Shown here piece by piece: positions 1-9,697 of a stretch of DNA of 53,467 nt (the first letter of the stretch is position 1; each line of letters starts with the position of its first letter). Made by a program: the position numbers and the translations under genes. Origin of the DNA: Aliibacillus thermotolerans (lineage in GTDB: Bacteria > Bacillota > Bacilli > Bacillales > Marinococcaceae); NCBI RefSeq assembly GCF_027853235.1, contig NZ_WKJG01000026.1, positions 1-53,467 of the forward strand. Reading direction: 5' to 3'. A model generated the notes under the pieces. The model was not told where the DNA came from and made no database searches. It was given only the letters and a program-made list of their open reading frames with translations.

Positions 1-138
1 GTTCGTTGTACCCGAATTAACGCCTGTGGAGTGTTATACCAAACGAGAGTAGCTTCGGCAAAATCGGACACGTTGAAGCAGGAAATAAACAAAACTTTAG
101 AGTTTTATAGAGTTTTGGCAACGGAAAATAACTTCTAA
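1..138 (+). CDS. possible 3' end of an unidentified gene
   Basis: An open frame runs from the first base to a TAA at 136-138 (45 codons). It has no start within the window and I do not recognise the peptide. The residues look mixed and soluble. It could be the tail of a gene cut by the window edge, or a chance open frame. No terminator is visible between it and the lcfA promoter. Confidence 0.22.
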   Translation, partial: VRCTRINACGVLYQTRVASAKSDTLKQEINKTLEFYRVLATENNF

Positions 139-183
139 ACTTCTCCCAAAAGAGGTTGCTTCACGATTTCTTTTAAAATACTA

Positions 184-212
184 TTTCAAAATGAGTGATA
201 ATTCAGTACAAT
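184..212 (+). promoter_or_regulatory. lcfA promoter with FadR-like site
   Basis: TTTCAA (184-189), a 17 bp spacer and TACAAT (207-212) make a plausible sigma-A promoter. The spacer holds TGAGTGATAATTCAGT (192-207), which resembles the B. subtilis FadR box TGAATGANTANTCATTCA, mainly in its left half. A repressor bound there would block RNA polymerase. The match is weaker than the one in front of fadR. Confidence 0.42.
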
Positions 213-272
213 AGAATGAGAGAGAAGAATGGATGAAAGAAAGGAGAGGTGCGAAAAAGAGGAGGAGCACAC

Positions 273-1982
273 ATGCAAGTTGATACGCAACCCATCTGGT
301 ATGATCATTATCCAAAACAAATCCCTCATTCTATTTCTTATGAAAAAAAGGCGTTGCATTTATTTTTAAAAGATACAATGATAACTTATCCGAATCATCG
401 GGCCATCAATTTTTATGGGAACACGTGGACATTTAAACAACTGTGGCAAGATGTAGTCACTTTTTCTCATGGTTTAAAGGAAATGGGCGTTCAAAAAGGG
501 GATCGGGTAGCGATTATGCTTCCGAACTTGCCCCAGACGGTCATTAGTTATTATGCTGTCTTAATGACAGGTGGAATTGTTGTTCAAACGAATCCTTTAT
601 ACATGGAAAGAGAACTCAAGCATCAACTAATAGACTCCGGTGCGAAAGTGATAATTTGTTTAGATGACTTATTTCCTCGTGTGATGAAAGTGAAGAAAGA
701 AACATCGCTTGAAAAAATTGTCGTAACTAGTATTCAAGAAGCGCTCCCTTTTCCAAAAAAAGTTTTGTATCCGCTTACGCAATGGAAAGAGAAGAAAATA
801 AAAGTGGATGTGGAGGTAGATGACCAACATATCTTTTCTTTTCAAAAAATGTTACGTAAAAAAAGGACAGACGAAGTAAATGTCGAAATAAACGGAGAAG
901 AAGATATAGCTCTACTGCAATACACTGGTGGTACAACCGGAGTTGCGAAAGGAGTGATGCTTACACACGAGAATTTAGGAGCAAATACGACGCAATGTTT
1001 GCATTGGATGTATGAACTGGATGAAGGGAAAGAGAAAATATTAGCAGTTCTCCCTTTTTTCCACGTGTACGGCATGACTGTTTCAATGAACTTGTCCATC
1101 ATGCATGCAGCAGAGTTAATCATTCTTCCGAAGTTTGAGCCGGAAGAAGTAATGAAAACGATTGAAAAACAAAACATTACGATTTTCCCAGGCGCACCAA
1201 CCATGTACGTCGGCTTGTTAAACCATAAAAAACTGAAACACTATGACTTATCTTCTATCCGGGCTTGTATTAGTGGTTCTGCTCCATTGCCTTTAGAAGT
1301 CCAACAACAGTTTGAAAAAGTGACGGGGGGAAAGCTAGTGGAAGGTTATGGGTTAACGGAAGCTTCTCCTGTGACGCATTGTAATTTAATTTGGGGAAAA
1401 AGAAAAGAAGGAAGTATCGGCATACCATGGCCGGATACCGAAGCTGCCATTTATTCCTCCGAAGAAGATCGGCTACTTGAAGCAGGAGAAATCGGGGAAT
1501 TGATTGTACGAGGTCCTCAAGTGATGAAAGGTTATTGGAACAGACCAGAAGAGACTGCCGTCACTTTAAAGGGCGATTGGTTGTTCACCGGAGATATGGC
1601 GTATATGGATGAAGATGGTTATTTTTATATTGCGGATCGCAAAAAAGATATGATTATTGCCGGTGGTTTTAATATATATCCACGCGAGATTGAAGAAGTG
1701 TTATATGAACACGAAGCTGTGCAAGAAGCGGTCGTCATTGGGGTGCCGGATCCTTACCGAGGTGAAACAGTGAAAGCTTTTATCGTACCTACAAAAGAAA
1801 GGAAAGTGACCGAGGAAGAATTGAATGCGTTTTGTCGTAGTCGCTTAGCTGCTTACAAAGTCCCTCGTTTATATGAATTTCGCACAGAACTTCCTAAAAC
1901 GAGTGTCGGCAAAATTTTAAAACGAGTGTTAGTAGAAGAAGAAAAGAAAAAAACTTCCTTCCCATACGAACAAACAAAATAA
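273..1982 (+). CDS. lcfA: long-chain fatty-acid-CoA ligase LcfA/FadD
   Basis: Activates long-chain fatty acids to acyl-CoA using ATP and CoA, the entry step of beta-oxidation. The 569-residue product follows B. subtilis LcfA along its length. The adenylate-forming signature YTGGTTGVAKG lies near residues 217-227, GYGLTEASP near 359, the hinge DRKKDMIIAGG near 456, and the C-terminal catalytic lysine in GKILKR near 547. I chose ATG 273 because AGGAGGAG ends six bases upstream; a GTG at 249 in the same frame has no good ribosome binding site. It heads the lcfA-fadR-fadB-etfB-etfA cluster, the same order as in B. subtilis, and no terminator separates it from fadR. Confidence 0.96.
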   Translation: MQVDTQPIWYDHYPKQIPHSISYEKKALHLFLKDTMITYPNHRAINFYGNTWTFKQLWQDVVTFSHGLKEMGVQKGDRVAIMLPNLPQTVISYYAVLMTGGIVVQTNPLYMERELKHQLIDSGAKVIICLDDLFPRVMKVKKETSLEKIVVTSIQEALPFPKKVLYPLTQWKEKKIKVDVEVDDQHIFSFQKMLRKKRTDEVNVEINGEEDIALLQYTGGTTGVAKGVMLTHENLGANTTQCLHWMYELDEGKEKILAVLPFFHVYGMTVSMNLSIMHAAELIILPKFEPEEVMKTIEKQNITIFPGAPTMYVGLLNHKKLKHYDLSSIRACISGSAPLPLEVQQQFEKVTGGKLVEGYGLTEASPVTHCNLIWGKRKEGSIGIPWPDTEAAIYSSEEDRLLEAGEIGELIVRGPQVMKGYWNRPEETAVTLKGDWLFTGDMAYMDEDGYFYIADRKKDMIIAGGFNIYPREIEEVLYEHEAVQEAVVIGVPDPYRGETVKAFIVPTKERKVTEEELNAFCRSRLAAYKVPRLYEFRTELPKTSVGKILKRVLVEEEKKKTSFPYEQTK

Positions 1983-1995
1983 AAATAATTGGCGA

Positions 1996-2055
1996 TTGAC
2001 AACGATTTTATTTTTACCTAGAATAGTAATCACAAGCCGACTGAATAATCATTCA
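1996..2055 (+). promoter_or_regulatory. fadR promoter and FadR operator
   Basis: TTGACA (1996-2001), 17 bp and TAGAAT (2019-2024) form a strong sigma-A promoter. At 2038-2055, just downstream of the expected start point, is CGACTGAATAATCATTCA. It matches 14 of the 16 fixed positions of the FadR box TGAATGANTANTCATTCA. This predicts autoregulation: FadR represses fadR-fadB-etfB-etfA until long-chain acyl-CoA is present. B. subtilis controls this cluster from in front of lcfA, so this internal promoter would be an additional control point. Confidence 0.72.
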
Positions 2056-2093
2056 CTTACGCCAACCGGTGAATGAGGGAAGGAAGTTGACAA

Positions 2094-2696
2094 ATGGGAA
2101 AGCGAAAAGGGCCAAAATATGAACAAATTATTGAAGCGGCTGTGCGCGTCATTGCCGCCAATGGTTTTCACAATGCACAAGTGTCCAAAATCGCCAAAGA
2201 AGCAGGCGTGGCCGATGGAACGATTTATCTATATTTCAACAATAAAGAAGATATTTTAATTTCTTTATTTGAAGAAAAAATGAGTGCTTTTGTCGAAAAA
2301 ACAAAACAACGAATGAGCGAGTCGGATTCCCTCGAGGAAAAGCTAAGAGCGATTGTTGAAATGCATTTCAAACAACTTGCTGCAAATACCGATTTAGCCA
2401 TTGTTACTCAACTCGAGTTACGGCAGTCTAGTAGTAAACTTCGCTATCGGATTAATGAGGTGCTGAAAGATTATTTAACCCTCATGGAAGATTTAATTAT
2501 TGAAGGAATCAATAAAAAAGTGTTTTTTCCTGAATTAAACGAAAAGCTGGCCCGGCAAATGTTATTTGGTACGCTCGATGAAGTAGTTACAAATTGGGTG
2601 ATGAAAGATTGTAAATATGATTTGGAGTCATTTACCGATTCCGTCTATGAAATGTTGCTCTATGGTTTTGGTGCGAAGGGAAGAGAGGAAGCATAA
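2094..2696 (+). CDS. fadR: TetR-family fatty-acid regulator FadR
   Basis: Transcriptional repressor of fatty-acid degradation, released from DNA by long-chain acyl-CoA in B. subtilis. The 200-residue protein has the TetR helix-turn-helix at about residues 10-55 (KIAKEAGVADGTIYLYFNNKEDIL) followed by a helical ligand-binding region. ATG 2094 follows an AAGGAAG ribosome binding site. It lies between lcfA and fadB, and its own predicted operator is at 2038-2055. Length and order match B. subtilis FadR (YsiA). Confidence 0.93.
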   Translation: MGKRKGPKYEQIIEAAVRVIAANGFHNAQVSKIAKEAGVADGTIYLYFNNKEDILISLFEEKMSAFVEKTKQRMSESDSLEEKLRAIVEMHFKQLAANTDLAIVTQLELRQSSSKLRYRINEVLKDYLTLMEDLIIEGINKKVFFPELNEKLARQMLFGTLDEVVTNWVMKDCKYDLESFTDSVYEMLLYGFGAKGREEA

Positions 2697-2714
2697 GAAA
2701 GGAAGTCGTTGTGT

Positions 2715-3488
2715 ATGGATTTTTTTTCGATTCAAAAAGAAGGTCCAATTGGTATCCTGCGATTAAACCGACCACCAGCAAATGCCATTTCAACAGCCGT
2801 ACTGGAAGAGTTATCGGAAGCTATTGACACAGTGAATGCAGATGATTCACTAAAAGCGATCATTTTGCATGGAGAAGGTCGATTTTTCGCAGCCGGTGCT
2901 GATATTAAAGAATTTTTAGAAGTGAAAGATGGGCAGGAATTTAGCCGGATGGCGTACACTGGACAAACATTATTTAAACGCATTGAAGGGATGAAAAAAC
3001 CAGTCATTGCTGCTATCCATGGCGCTGCCCTTGGAGGTGGTTTGGAACTGGCCATGGCTTGTCACTTGAGAGTGGCTGCCAAAGATGCGAAACTCGGTCT
3101 TCCGGAATTAACCCTTGGAATTATCCCCGGATTTGCCGGAAGCCAACGACTACCCGATCTTGTCGGAAAAGCAAAAGCCGCTGAAATGATGCTTACCGGT
3201 GAGCCTATGACGGGTGAAGAGGCAGAAAAAATTGGACTTGTGAACATTGCTTGTGAAGCGGAAGATGTTTTTTCCACAGCGATGCGCTTAGCGGAGAAAG
3301 TGGTCGAAAAAAGTAAGGTGACAATCGAAATGGTGATGGAATTACTCACATATAGCGAACGGCCAACTTTTCAGGATGGATCGAAGAAAGAAGCCGAACT
3401 ATTTGGTAAGGCGTACGACTCTCACGATGGAAAAGAAGGGATTCAAGCTTTTATTGAAAAACGGAAACCAAACTTTCAAGATAAATAA
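2715..3488 (+). CDS. fadB: enoyl-CoA hydratase FadB
   Basis: Hydrates 2-enoyl-CoA in the second step of beta-oxidation. The 257-residue crotonase-fold protein has the oxyanion-hole segments AGADIKEF (near residue 62) and HGAALGGGLELAMACH (near 103-118). A glutamate in LGLPELTLGIIPG (near 131-143) lies where crotonases have a catalytic acid. ATG 2715 is preferred because AAAGGAAG sits nine bases upstream; a TTG at 2709 is too close. It follows fadR by 18 bases. The 75-base gap to etfB contains a small inverted repeat (TACACC/GGTGTA) that could tune expression. Confidence 0.93.
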   Translation: MDFFSIQKEGPIGILRLNRPPANAISTAVLEELSEAIDTVNADDSLKAIILHGEGRFFAAGADIKEFLEVKDGQEFSRMAYTGQTLFKRIEGMKKPVIAAIHGAALGGGLELAMACHLRVAAKDAKLGLPELTLGIIPGFAGSQRLPDLVGKAKAAEMMLTGEPMTGEEAEKIGLVNIACEAEDVFSTAMRLAEKVVEKSKVTIEMVMELLTYSERPTFQDGSKKEAELFGKAYDSHDGKEGIQAFIEKRKPNFQDK

Positions 3489-3563
3489 AAGTGACCATAC
3501 ACCTTATCGATTTGGTGTAGGTACATATAAGTGACTTAGAACTTATAGGAGGGAAATCAGCCA

Positions 3564-4337
3564 ATGAACATTTTTGTCTTGATGAAAAGAACGTTTGATA
3601 CGGAAGAAAAAATTGTGATTAATGACGGTGTCGTCGATGAAGAAGGAGCAGAATTCATTATAAACCCGTACGATGAGTACGCCATTGAAGAAGCCATTGT
3701 TCTTCGCGATGAACATGGAGGCGAAGTAACCGTCGTCACTGTGGGGGATGAAGAAGCAGAAAAAGAGTTGCGCACAGCCCTTGCGATGGGTGCCGATAAA
3801 GCGGTATTGATTGATATGGAAGACTTCGACGAAGAAATCGATCATTTTACTGTCGCAGAAGCGTTAACAGCTTACTTAAAAGAGCAAGACTATGACATCA
3901 TTCTCGGTGGAAACGTCGCTGTCGATGACGGTGCCGGTCAAGTGGCCCCACGCGTCGCGGAAGGACTTGGCATCAATCAAGTGACAACGATCACCGGCAT
4001 TCAAGTAGATGGTGAGAAAGTGGAGATTGAACGAGATGTCGAAGGAGATGTGGAAAAGATTGAAACATCGCTTCCACTTCTTGTGACGTGTCAACAAGGT
4101 TTGAACGAACCACGTTATCCTTCGCTACCAGGAATTATGAAAGCGAAAAAGAAACCGTTAGACACGTTGGATATTGATGATTTAGACTTGGACGAAGAGG
4201 AGATTGCCGCAAAAACGAAGACGTTAGACAAGTATTTACCACCGGAAAAAGGTGCCGGAAAAGTCTTAGAAGGAGAAATCGATGAGCAAGTGAACGAACT
4301 TGTCAGCTTACTCAAAAACGAAGCAAAAGTCATATAA
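3564..4337 (+). CDS. etfB: electron transfer flavoprotein beta subunit
   Basis: Small subunit of the EtfAB heterodimer. EtfAB takes electrons from acyl-CoA dehydrogenases and passes them towards the quinone pool. The 257-residue protein starts MNIFVLMKRTFDTEEKI, typical for Bacillus EtfB, and carries the AMP-binding core (VTVGDEEAEKELRTALAMGADKAVLI near residues 55-80; GGNVAVDDGAGQVAPRVAEGLG near 114-135). ATG 3564 follows AGGAGGG. It lies 16 bases before etfA, so the pair is cotranscribed. Confidence 0.96.
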   Translation: MNIFVLMKRTFDTEEKIVINDGVVDEEGAEFIINPYDEYAIEEAIVLRDEHGGEVTVVTVGDEEAEKELRTALAMGADKAVLIDMEDFDEEIDHFTVAEALTAYLKEQDYDIILGGNVAVDDGAGQVAPRVAEGLGINQVTTITGIQVDGEKVEIERDVEGDVEKIETSLPLLVTCQQGLNEPRYPSLPGIMKAKKKPLDTLDIDDLDLDEEEIAAKTKTLDKYLPPEKGAGKVLEGEIDEQVNELVSLLKNEAKVI

Positions 4338-4353
4338 TGTGGAGGGAAAAACG

Positions 4354-5325
4354 ATGGCGAAAAAAGTACTCGTATTAGGAGAACTCAAAGGTGGAGAGCT
4401 AAGAAATGTCACGTTTGAAGCAATTGCAGCCGCAAGTCAAGTAGCAAATGGCGGAGAAGTCGTTGGTGTCCTCTTTGGCGAAAATGCAAGCAGTCATGCG
4501 GAAAAAATGATTCATTCTGGCGCAGACCGCGTGCTTGTGGCTGAAAACGACGAATTAAAACAATTTACCACTGACGCGTATACACAAGCATTTTTGCAAG
4601 TGGTAGAATCTGAAAAACCAGAAGGGATCATGATTGGACATACATCTTCCGGAAAAGATATCGCTCCTCGCATTGCGACGAAATTAGGTGCTGGGTTAAT
4701 CTCCGATGCGGTAGATGTAGAAGTGAATGGAGACGATGTTGTCTTCACACGTCCGATTTATTCCGGGAAAGCTTTTGAGAAAAAACAAATCGAAGAAGGA
4801 CTTGTATTTGCGACGATTCGTCCAAACAATATTGCGCCATTAGAAGAAGACACGGCACGCACCGGAGATATTACAACGGTAGACGTAGACATCAAAGATC
4901 TTCGCACCATTGTCAAAGAAGTCGTGAAAAAGACCTCTGGTGGCATCGATTTGGCAGAAGCAAGCATTATCGTCTCCGGTGGCCGGGGTGTGAAAAGCGC
5001 GGAAGGCTTTAAGACGTTGGAAGAACTCGCAGAAGTGTTAGGAGCAGCTGTTGGAGCATCGCGCGGAGCTTGTGATGCGGGATATTGTGACTATTCCATG
5101 CAAATTGGGCAGACAGGAAAAGTGGTGACGCCGGATTTATACATTGCTTGCGGTATTTCCGGGGCGATCCAACACTTAGCGGGAATGTCCAACTCGAAAG
5201 TGATTGTGGCAATCAATAAAGATCCGGAAGCACCAATTTTTGATGTAGCCGACTATGGCATCGTTGGCGATTTATTCGACGTGGTACCAAAATTAACAGA
5301 AGCATTTAAAAAAGAGTTAGCATAA
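4354..5325 (+). CDS. etfA: electron transfer flavoprotein alpha subunit
   Basis: Large subunit of EtfAB; its C-terminal half holds FAD. The 323-residue product begins [18 protein letters not shown]. The FAD-binding signature [12 protein letters not shown] is near residue 209, and [25 protein letters not shown] near 250 is the standard ETF alpha signature. ATG 4354 follows GGAGGG; longer in-frame starts fall inside etfB. It ends the fatty-acid cluster and is followed by a terminator. Confidence 0.97.
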   Translation: MAKKVLVLGELKGGELRNVTFEAIAAASQVANGGEVVGVLFGENASSHAEKMIHSGADRVLVAENDELKQFTTDAYTQAFLQVVESEKPEGIMIGHTSSGKDIAPRIATKLGAGLISDAVDVEVNGDDVVFTRPIYSGKAFEKKQIEEGLVFATIRPNNIAPLEEDTARTGDITTVDVDIKDLRTIVKEVVKKTSGGIDLAEASIIVSGGRGVKSAEGFKTLEELAEVLGAAVGASRGACDAGYCDYSMQIGQTGKVVTPDLYIACGISGAIQHLAGMSNSKVIVAINKDPEAPIFDVADYGIVGDLFDVVPKLTEAFKKELA

Positions 5326-5358
5326 AGACGCGAAGGGATGGTAAAATCCCTTCCATCC

Positions 5359-5405
5359 ATCTCTAACAATGTCATTTGAATCGATGATGTTGTTAGAGAT
5401 TTTTA
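5359..5405 (+). terminator. terminator after etfA
   Basis: ATCTCTAACAA (5359-5369) pairs with TTGTTAGAGAT (5390-5400) across a 20-base loop, and TTTTT follows. It closes the lcfA-etfA cluster. The 170 bases between it and the trxA promoter hold nothing I recognise. Confidence 0.8.
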
Positions 5406-5576
5406 TGTCACTGATTCCGGGTGAATAGAACAATTTACCTTCAGGCATTCGGAGATAGTTACATTTCTCCAAGCCATGCTTCATGTGAATGAACGTAAAG
5501 CAGCGTGATTTAATTCTTCAAAGAAAGGGTACATTAACGCAAAAGAAGCATCTTATTCGCTAGTTACAAAAGTGAG

Positions 5577-5585
5577 TGCTATAAT
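5577..5585 (+). promoter_or_regulatory. trxA extended -10 promoter
   Basis: TGC-TATAAT (5577-5585) is a perfect extended -10 element. The -35 region 17 bp upstream (TCGCTA) is poor, which is usual for extended -10 promoters. It lies 44 bases before the trxA start. No CtsR or sigma-B site is obvious. Confidence 0.6.
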
Positions 5586-5629
5586 GCATATATGGAAAAT
5601 ATTTATATCACTCAATAAGGAGGATTTCC

Positions 5630-5944
5630 ATGGCGATTGTAAATGTAACTGATCAAAATTTTGCGAGTGAAACGTCGGAAGGAGTAGTGCTAGCTGACTT
5701 TTGGGCTCCATGGTGTGGACCTTGTAAAATGATTGCGCCTGTGTTGGAAGAAGTGGATCAAGAATTAGGTGGAAAAGTGAAAATAGCGAAGATTGACGTC
5801 GATGAGAACCAAGAAACAGCAGGAAAATACGGGGTCATGAGTATTCCAACTTTACTCGTGTTTAAAGATGGTGAAGTCGTTGATCAAGTAGTAGGATTCC
5901 AACCAAAAGAACAGTTGATTGAACTTCTAAACAAACACATGTAA
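5630..5944 (+). CDS. trxA: thioredoxin
   Basis: Cytoplasmic dithiol reductant. The 104-residue protein has the redox-active site WCGPC at residues 28-32, with C29 and C32 as the reactive cysteines, and the cis-proline segment [20 protein letters not shown] lies just before ATG 5630. It has its own promoter and its own terminator, so it is monocistronic. Length and sequence match Bacillus TrxA throughout. Confidence 0.98.
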   Translation: MAIVNVTDQNFASETSEGVVLADFWAPWCGPCKMIAPVLEEVDQELGGKVKIAKIDVDENQETAGKYGVMSIPTLLVFKDGEVVDQVVGFQPKEQLIELLNKHM

Positions 5945-5953
5945 TGAACACGG

Positions 5954-5982
5954 AAAAACTGCTGATAGTCTCAGCAGTTTTT
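5954..5982 (+). terminator. terminator after trxA
   Basis: CTGCTGA (5959-5965) pairs with TCAGCAG (5971-5977) and is flanked by A and T runs, giving a compact hairpin that can work in either direction. Confidence 0.85.
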
Positions 5983-6022
5983 CGTCTGTTTAACGAAACG
6001 GAGAGGAAAGGTGGTGAATTTC

Positions 6023-7798
6023 GTGGGAAATGTGAAAGAAAAACTTCCAACACTTCCGGAACAACCGGGTTGTTACTTAATGAAAGATAAGCATGGAACG
6101 GTTATTTACGTTGGAAAAGCGAAAATTTTAAAGAATAGGGTGCGGTCTTATTTTACCGGAAGCCACGATGGAAAAACGCAACGACTCGTGAATGAAATAG
6201 CGGATTTCGAATATGTCATTACTTCCTCTGAATTAGAAGCGTTAATTTTAGAAATGAATTTAATTAAAAAGCATGAGCCGAAATATAACGTTTTATTGAA
6301 AGATGATAAGTCGTATCCGTACTTAAAAATTACAAAAGAAACCCACCCTCGTTTAGTGATTACTCGAAAAGTAAAAAAGGATGGGGCAAAATATTTCGGT
6401 CCGTATCCGAATGCCAGTGCAGCCAATGAAACGAAAAAATTACTAGATCGTTTATATCCTTTACGGAAATGTCGTACGTTACCGAAACGGGTGTGCCTTT
6501 ATTATCATATTGGTCAATGTCTTGCTCCTTGCGAATTCGAAGTGTCAGAGGAACAAAACCAAGAGCTTGTGCAACAAATTCATCGTTTTTTAAATAACGG
6601 ACATCACGAAGTAAAAAAAGAACTTGAGAAAAAAATGGAAGCGGCTGCCGAGGAATTAGATTTTGAGCGAGCCAAAGAGTACCGTGATATTATCATGAAT
6701 ATCGATGCAGTGATGGAAAAACAGCAGATGATGGTCAATGATCAAGTGAGTCGGGATGTGTTTGGATATACGTTCGATAAAGGATGGATGTGTGTTCAAG
6801 TATTTTTTATTCGACAAGGAAAACTAATCGAAAGAGATGTCTCCATTTTTCCATTTTACCGAGACCCGGAAGAAGACTTTCTCACTTTTTTAGGTCAATT
6901 TTATAGTTCTGAAGCCCATATGAAACCAAAAGAAGTAATTATTCCTTCTCATATCGATACGGAAATGGCGTCCCATTTGCTCGGAATGGCAGTGACCCAA
7001 CCGAAAAGGGGGCGAAAAAAAGAATGGATTGAATTAGCGGAAAAAAATGCTAAGCAATCATTGCGAGAACGGTTTTTCTTAATTGAGCGGGACGAAGAGC
7101 GTACGGTGCAAGCCGTAGAAGAACTTGGGAAAATATTAAAGATTGATGTTCCACATCGCATTGAAGCTTTTGATAACTCTAACATTCAAGGGACGAATCC
7201 AGTCTCTGTAATGGTGACTTTTCTTGACGGAAAACCAGAGAAAAGTGAATATCGCAAATATAAAATAAATACCGTTTCTGGCGTAGATGATTATAAAACA
7301 ATGGAAGAAGTCATTCGCCGTCGATACCTTCGTCTCCTTAAAGAAAAATTACCACTTCCTGACTTAATTTTGGTCGATGGTGGGAAGGGACAGCTGAATG
7401 TCGCAAAAAGCGTCTTAGAAGATGAACTTGGATTATCCATTCCTGTCGCAGGGATTGTCAAAGACGAAAAACATCGTACTTCTCATTTGATCATTGGAGA
7501 AGAAGCGAAAGCCGTTCATTTAAAACGAAATAGCAATGCGTTCTATTTAATTCAACGAATTCAAGATGAAGTCCATCGTTTTGCTATTACATTTCACCGG
7601 ACGCGTCGGAAAAAATCAGCATTTGCGTCTATATTAGACGAAGTCCCGGGAATTGGAGAAAAAAGAAAAAAACTCCTCCTCCGTCATTTCGGTTCCGTCC
7701 ATAAAATCAAAGAAGCTTCGGAGGAAGAATTACGAAAGTTATCTATCCCCGCTTCTGTGTCGAAAGAGTTGCTTTCGCGTCTCCAAGAAGAAGATTAA
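6023..7798 (+). CDS. uvrC: excinuclease ABC subunit C
   Basis: Nuclease subunit of UvrABC nucleotide excision repair; makes both incisions around damaged DNA. The 591-residue protein has an N-terminal GIY-YIG domain ([19 protein letters not shown] near residues 15-33), a UVR helical motif ([22 protein letters not shown] near 199-220), an RNase H-like endonuclease domain ([21 protein letters not shown]) and a C-terminal helix-hairpin-helix ([18 protein letters not shown]). I chose GTG 6023 because AAGGTGGTGA sits at the right distance and the N-terminus then matches B. subtilis UvrC; GTGs at 6011 and 6014 are also in frame. Confidence 0.95.
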   Translation: MGNVKEKLPTLPEQPGCYLMKDKHGTVIYVGKAKILKNRVRSYFTGSHDGKTQRLVNEIADFEYVITSSELEALILEMNLIKKHEPKYNVLLKDDKSYPYLKITKETHPRLVITRKVKKDGAKYFGPYPNASAANETKKLLDRLYPLRKCRTLPKRVCLYYHIGQCLAPCEFEVSEEQNQELVQQIHRFLNNGHHEVKKELEKKMEAAAEELDFERAKEYRDIIMNIDAVMEKQQMMVNDQVSRDVFGYTFDKGWMCVQVFFIRQGKLIERDVSIFPFYRDPEEDFLTFLGQFYSSEAHMKPKEVIIPSHIDTEMASHLLGMAVTQPKRGRKKEWIELAEKNAKQSLRERFFLIERDEERTVQAVEELGKILKIDVPHRIEAFDNSNIQGTNPVSVMVTFLDGKPEKSEYRKYKINTVSGVDDYKTMEEVIRRRYLRLLKEKLPLPDLILVDGGKGQLNVAKSVLEDELGLSIPVAGIVKDEKHRTSHLIIGEEAKAVHLKRNSNAFYLIQRIQDEVHRFAITFHRTRRKKSAFASILDEVPGIGEKRKKLLLRHFGSVHKIKEASEEELRKLSIPASVSKELLSRLQEED

Positions 7799-8164
7799 TT
7801 ATGTATCCCATTGTACAATGAAAGAAATATGTTTTGCCTTTTTATGAATATACGTCTCTGCCGCTTTCCCTTCTAATCTTTCTATTTGTTCAGCAAGATA
7901 ACCGGCTTCTAAATGATAGTCAAGCGGTGGAGACTGCTGTTTCATTTGAAAGTGAATCTCTCTCTTTTTTTTCTTTACAATATGTAGTTCTCCCCAATCT
8001 GCTTTTTTAAAAAAGAGAAGAATATCTTCTAAGGAATCCGCTGGATACTGTCGGGCAATGACTTTTCCTCCCCAATAAAGCAAATCGGATTCTTCTTTTC
8101 CCAATAACTCAGGGAGTAGTACGGTACGTAAAAGCTGTATTCCAAACTTTTCCTTTAACTCCAT
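7799..8164 (-). CDS. yslB: YslB-like DUF2507 protein
   Basis: A 121-residue cytoplasmic protein of unknown function. It resembles YslB of B. subtilis, which sits at the same place between uvrC and sdh. The N-terminus MELKEKFGIQLLRTVLLPELLGKE is the family's typical opening. ATG 8162-8164 is preferred because GAAAGGAGGG precedes it on the minus strand; an in-frame ATG at 8233 would add 23 unlike residues. It faces uvrC: the two stop codons touch at 7798/7799 with no terminator between them, so the transcripts probably overlap. Confidence 0.85.
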   Translation of the reverse strand: MELKEKFGIQLLRTVLLPELLGKEESDLLYWGGKVIARQYPADSLEDILLFFKKADWGELHIVKKKKREIHFQMKQQSPPLDYHLEAGYLAEQIERLEGKAAETYIHKKAKHISFIVQWDT

Positions 8165-8280
8165 CGTCTCCCTCCTTTCAATCCCGTTCTCATTATACCT
8201 AATAAACCATCTTTTCGGTGATGTAGTTTTCAAAATAGAGACATGATATACTAAGTCAGAATTGAGAGGAGGTAAAGGAG

Positions 8281-9642
8281 ATGATCAGAAGGAAAATCGC
8301 AGCAGTGATGACTCCTTTTCGTATCATCATCGCAGCATATATTGTATCTATTTTCATATTTAGCATTCTAATCTGGTTACCTGTCTCTCAGAATGAAGGC
8401 ATTCGTTTAACATACATGGAGGCGTTATTTACTTCCGTTTCTGCCGTGAGTGTCACAGGTCTGACTGTCTTTGATGTTTCTCAAACATTAAGTCTCACTG
8501 GGGTGATTATTTTAGCTTTGGCGATGCAAGTTGGCGGCATTGGCATTATGACATTGGGAACATTCATTTGGTTGTTGTTGCGACGAAAAATTAATTTATC
8601 TCAACGCCTCTTAATTATGGTCGATCAAAATCAATACAATTTTTCCGGTATGGTCAAATTAATGCGCGGAATTTTATTGCTCGCTTTATCTATTGAAACA
8701 ATCGGTGCTCTTATTCTTGGAACTCATTACCTTCAATATTTTGACAGTGTCTGGGAAGCTTATTATCAAGGGGCATTTGGTGCTTTGAGTGCTTTTACAA
8801 ACTCCGGCTTCGATGTGACAGGACAATCTTTTATTCCTTTCGTCGATGACTATTTCGTACAAATCGTTGTCATTACTCTTATTTTTGCAGGGGCGATTGG
8901 ATTTCCCGTTTTGATGGAAATAAAAGAATATGTTCAAAGCATCAAAAGGAAAAAGTCGTACCGTTTCAGTTTGTTTACGAAAGTAACCGTGACAACATAT
9001 TTTCTTTTATTTGGTATTGGTGCTTTCGGTATTTGGTTGTTTGAACACGATCTTTTTTATGCGGAGTTAACGTGGCATGAACAGTTGTTTTACTCTCTAT
9101 TTAATTCTGCAACCGCCCGCAGCGCCGGCCTTGCGACAATGGATATTTCTGTCTACGCCTTGCCGACGTTACTTTTTTTATCTTTTTTAATGATCATCGG
9201 TGCCAGTCCTTCCAGTGTAGGAGGAGGAATTCGAACGACGACCTTTGCAGTCATGTTTTTAACGATTAAAAGTTTTGCGCTTGGGAAAAGTGACGTCAAG
9301 GTTTTCGGGAGAGAAATACATCCGGAAGATAAACAAAGAACGTTCGTTGTTCTCTCTTTCTTTATGTTTGTTTTATTTGTCGCAATTTTAATGATTAGCT
9401 TCTTTGAAGGAAACAATCCGTATGTCGATCTTATCGATATTATTTTCGTGACAAGTTCGGCTTTTGGAACGTGTGGATTAACGATTGTGCCGACATCTTC
9501 CTTTTCAACAAGCAGTCAAATCACCTTAATGGTTTTAATGTTTATTGGAAGAGTAGGAATCGTCGTATTTTTATTTTCAGTGAAAAGAAAAGAAACAAAA
9601 TCATATTATAAATATCCAACAGAACGGATTATTATTGGATAA
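8281..9642 (+). CDS. Ktr-type potassium uptake membrane subunit (KtrB/KtrD)
   Basis: Membrane pore of a Ktr potassium importer. The 453-residue protein has the four pore-loop signatures of the TrkH/KtrB superfamily: SVTGLTV near residue 57, TNSGFDVTG near 175, ATARSAGLAT near 280 and GTCGLTI near 396. These alternate with hydrophobic membrane segments, and the glycine of each lines the filter. AGGAGGTAAAGGAG precedes ATG 8281. The partner RCK subunit (KtrA or KtrC) is not in the window, which is usual for ktrC/ktrD but not for ktrAB. I cannot choose between KtrB and KtrD. Confidence 0.88.
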   Translation: MIRRKIAAVMTPFRIIIAAYIVSIFIFSILIWLPVSQNEGIRLTYMEALFTSVSAVSVTGLTVFDVSQTLSLTGVIILALAMQVGGIGIMTLGTFIWLLLRRKINLSQRLLIMVDQNQYNFSGMVKLMRGILLLALSIETIGALILGTHYLQYFDSVWEAYYQGAFGALSAFTNSGFDVTGQSFIPFVDDYFVQIVVITLIFAGAIGFPVLMEIKEYVQSIKRKKSYRFSLFTKVTVTTYFLLFGIGAFGIWLFEHDLFYAELTWHEQLFYSLFNSATARSAGLATMDISVYALPTLLFLSFLMIIGASPSSVGGGIRTTTFAVMFLTIKSFALGKSDVKVFGREIHPEDKQRTFVVLSFFMFVLFVAILMISFFEGNNPYVDLIDIIFVTSSAFGTCGLTIVPTSSFSTSSQITLMVLMFIGRVGIVVFLFSVKRKETKSYYKYPTERIIIG

Positions 9643-9668
9643 TCGGTAAAAAAGACAGTGACAGTTTC

Positions 9669-9697
9669 TTGACGACCGAACAAACTGAGAGTACAAT
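9669..9697 (+). promoter_or_regulatory. sdhCAB promoter
   Basis: TTGACG (9669-9674), 17 bp, TACAAT (9692-9697). It lies 27 bases after the potassium channel stop codon and 365 bases before sdhC. It is the only good sigma-A match in the gap. Confidence 0.62.
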
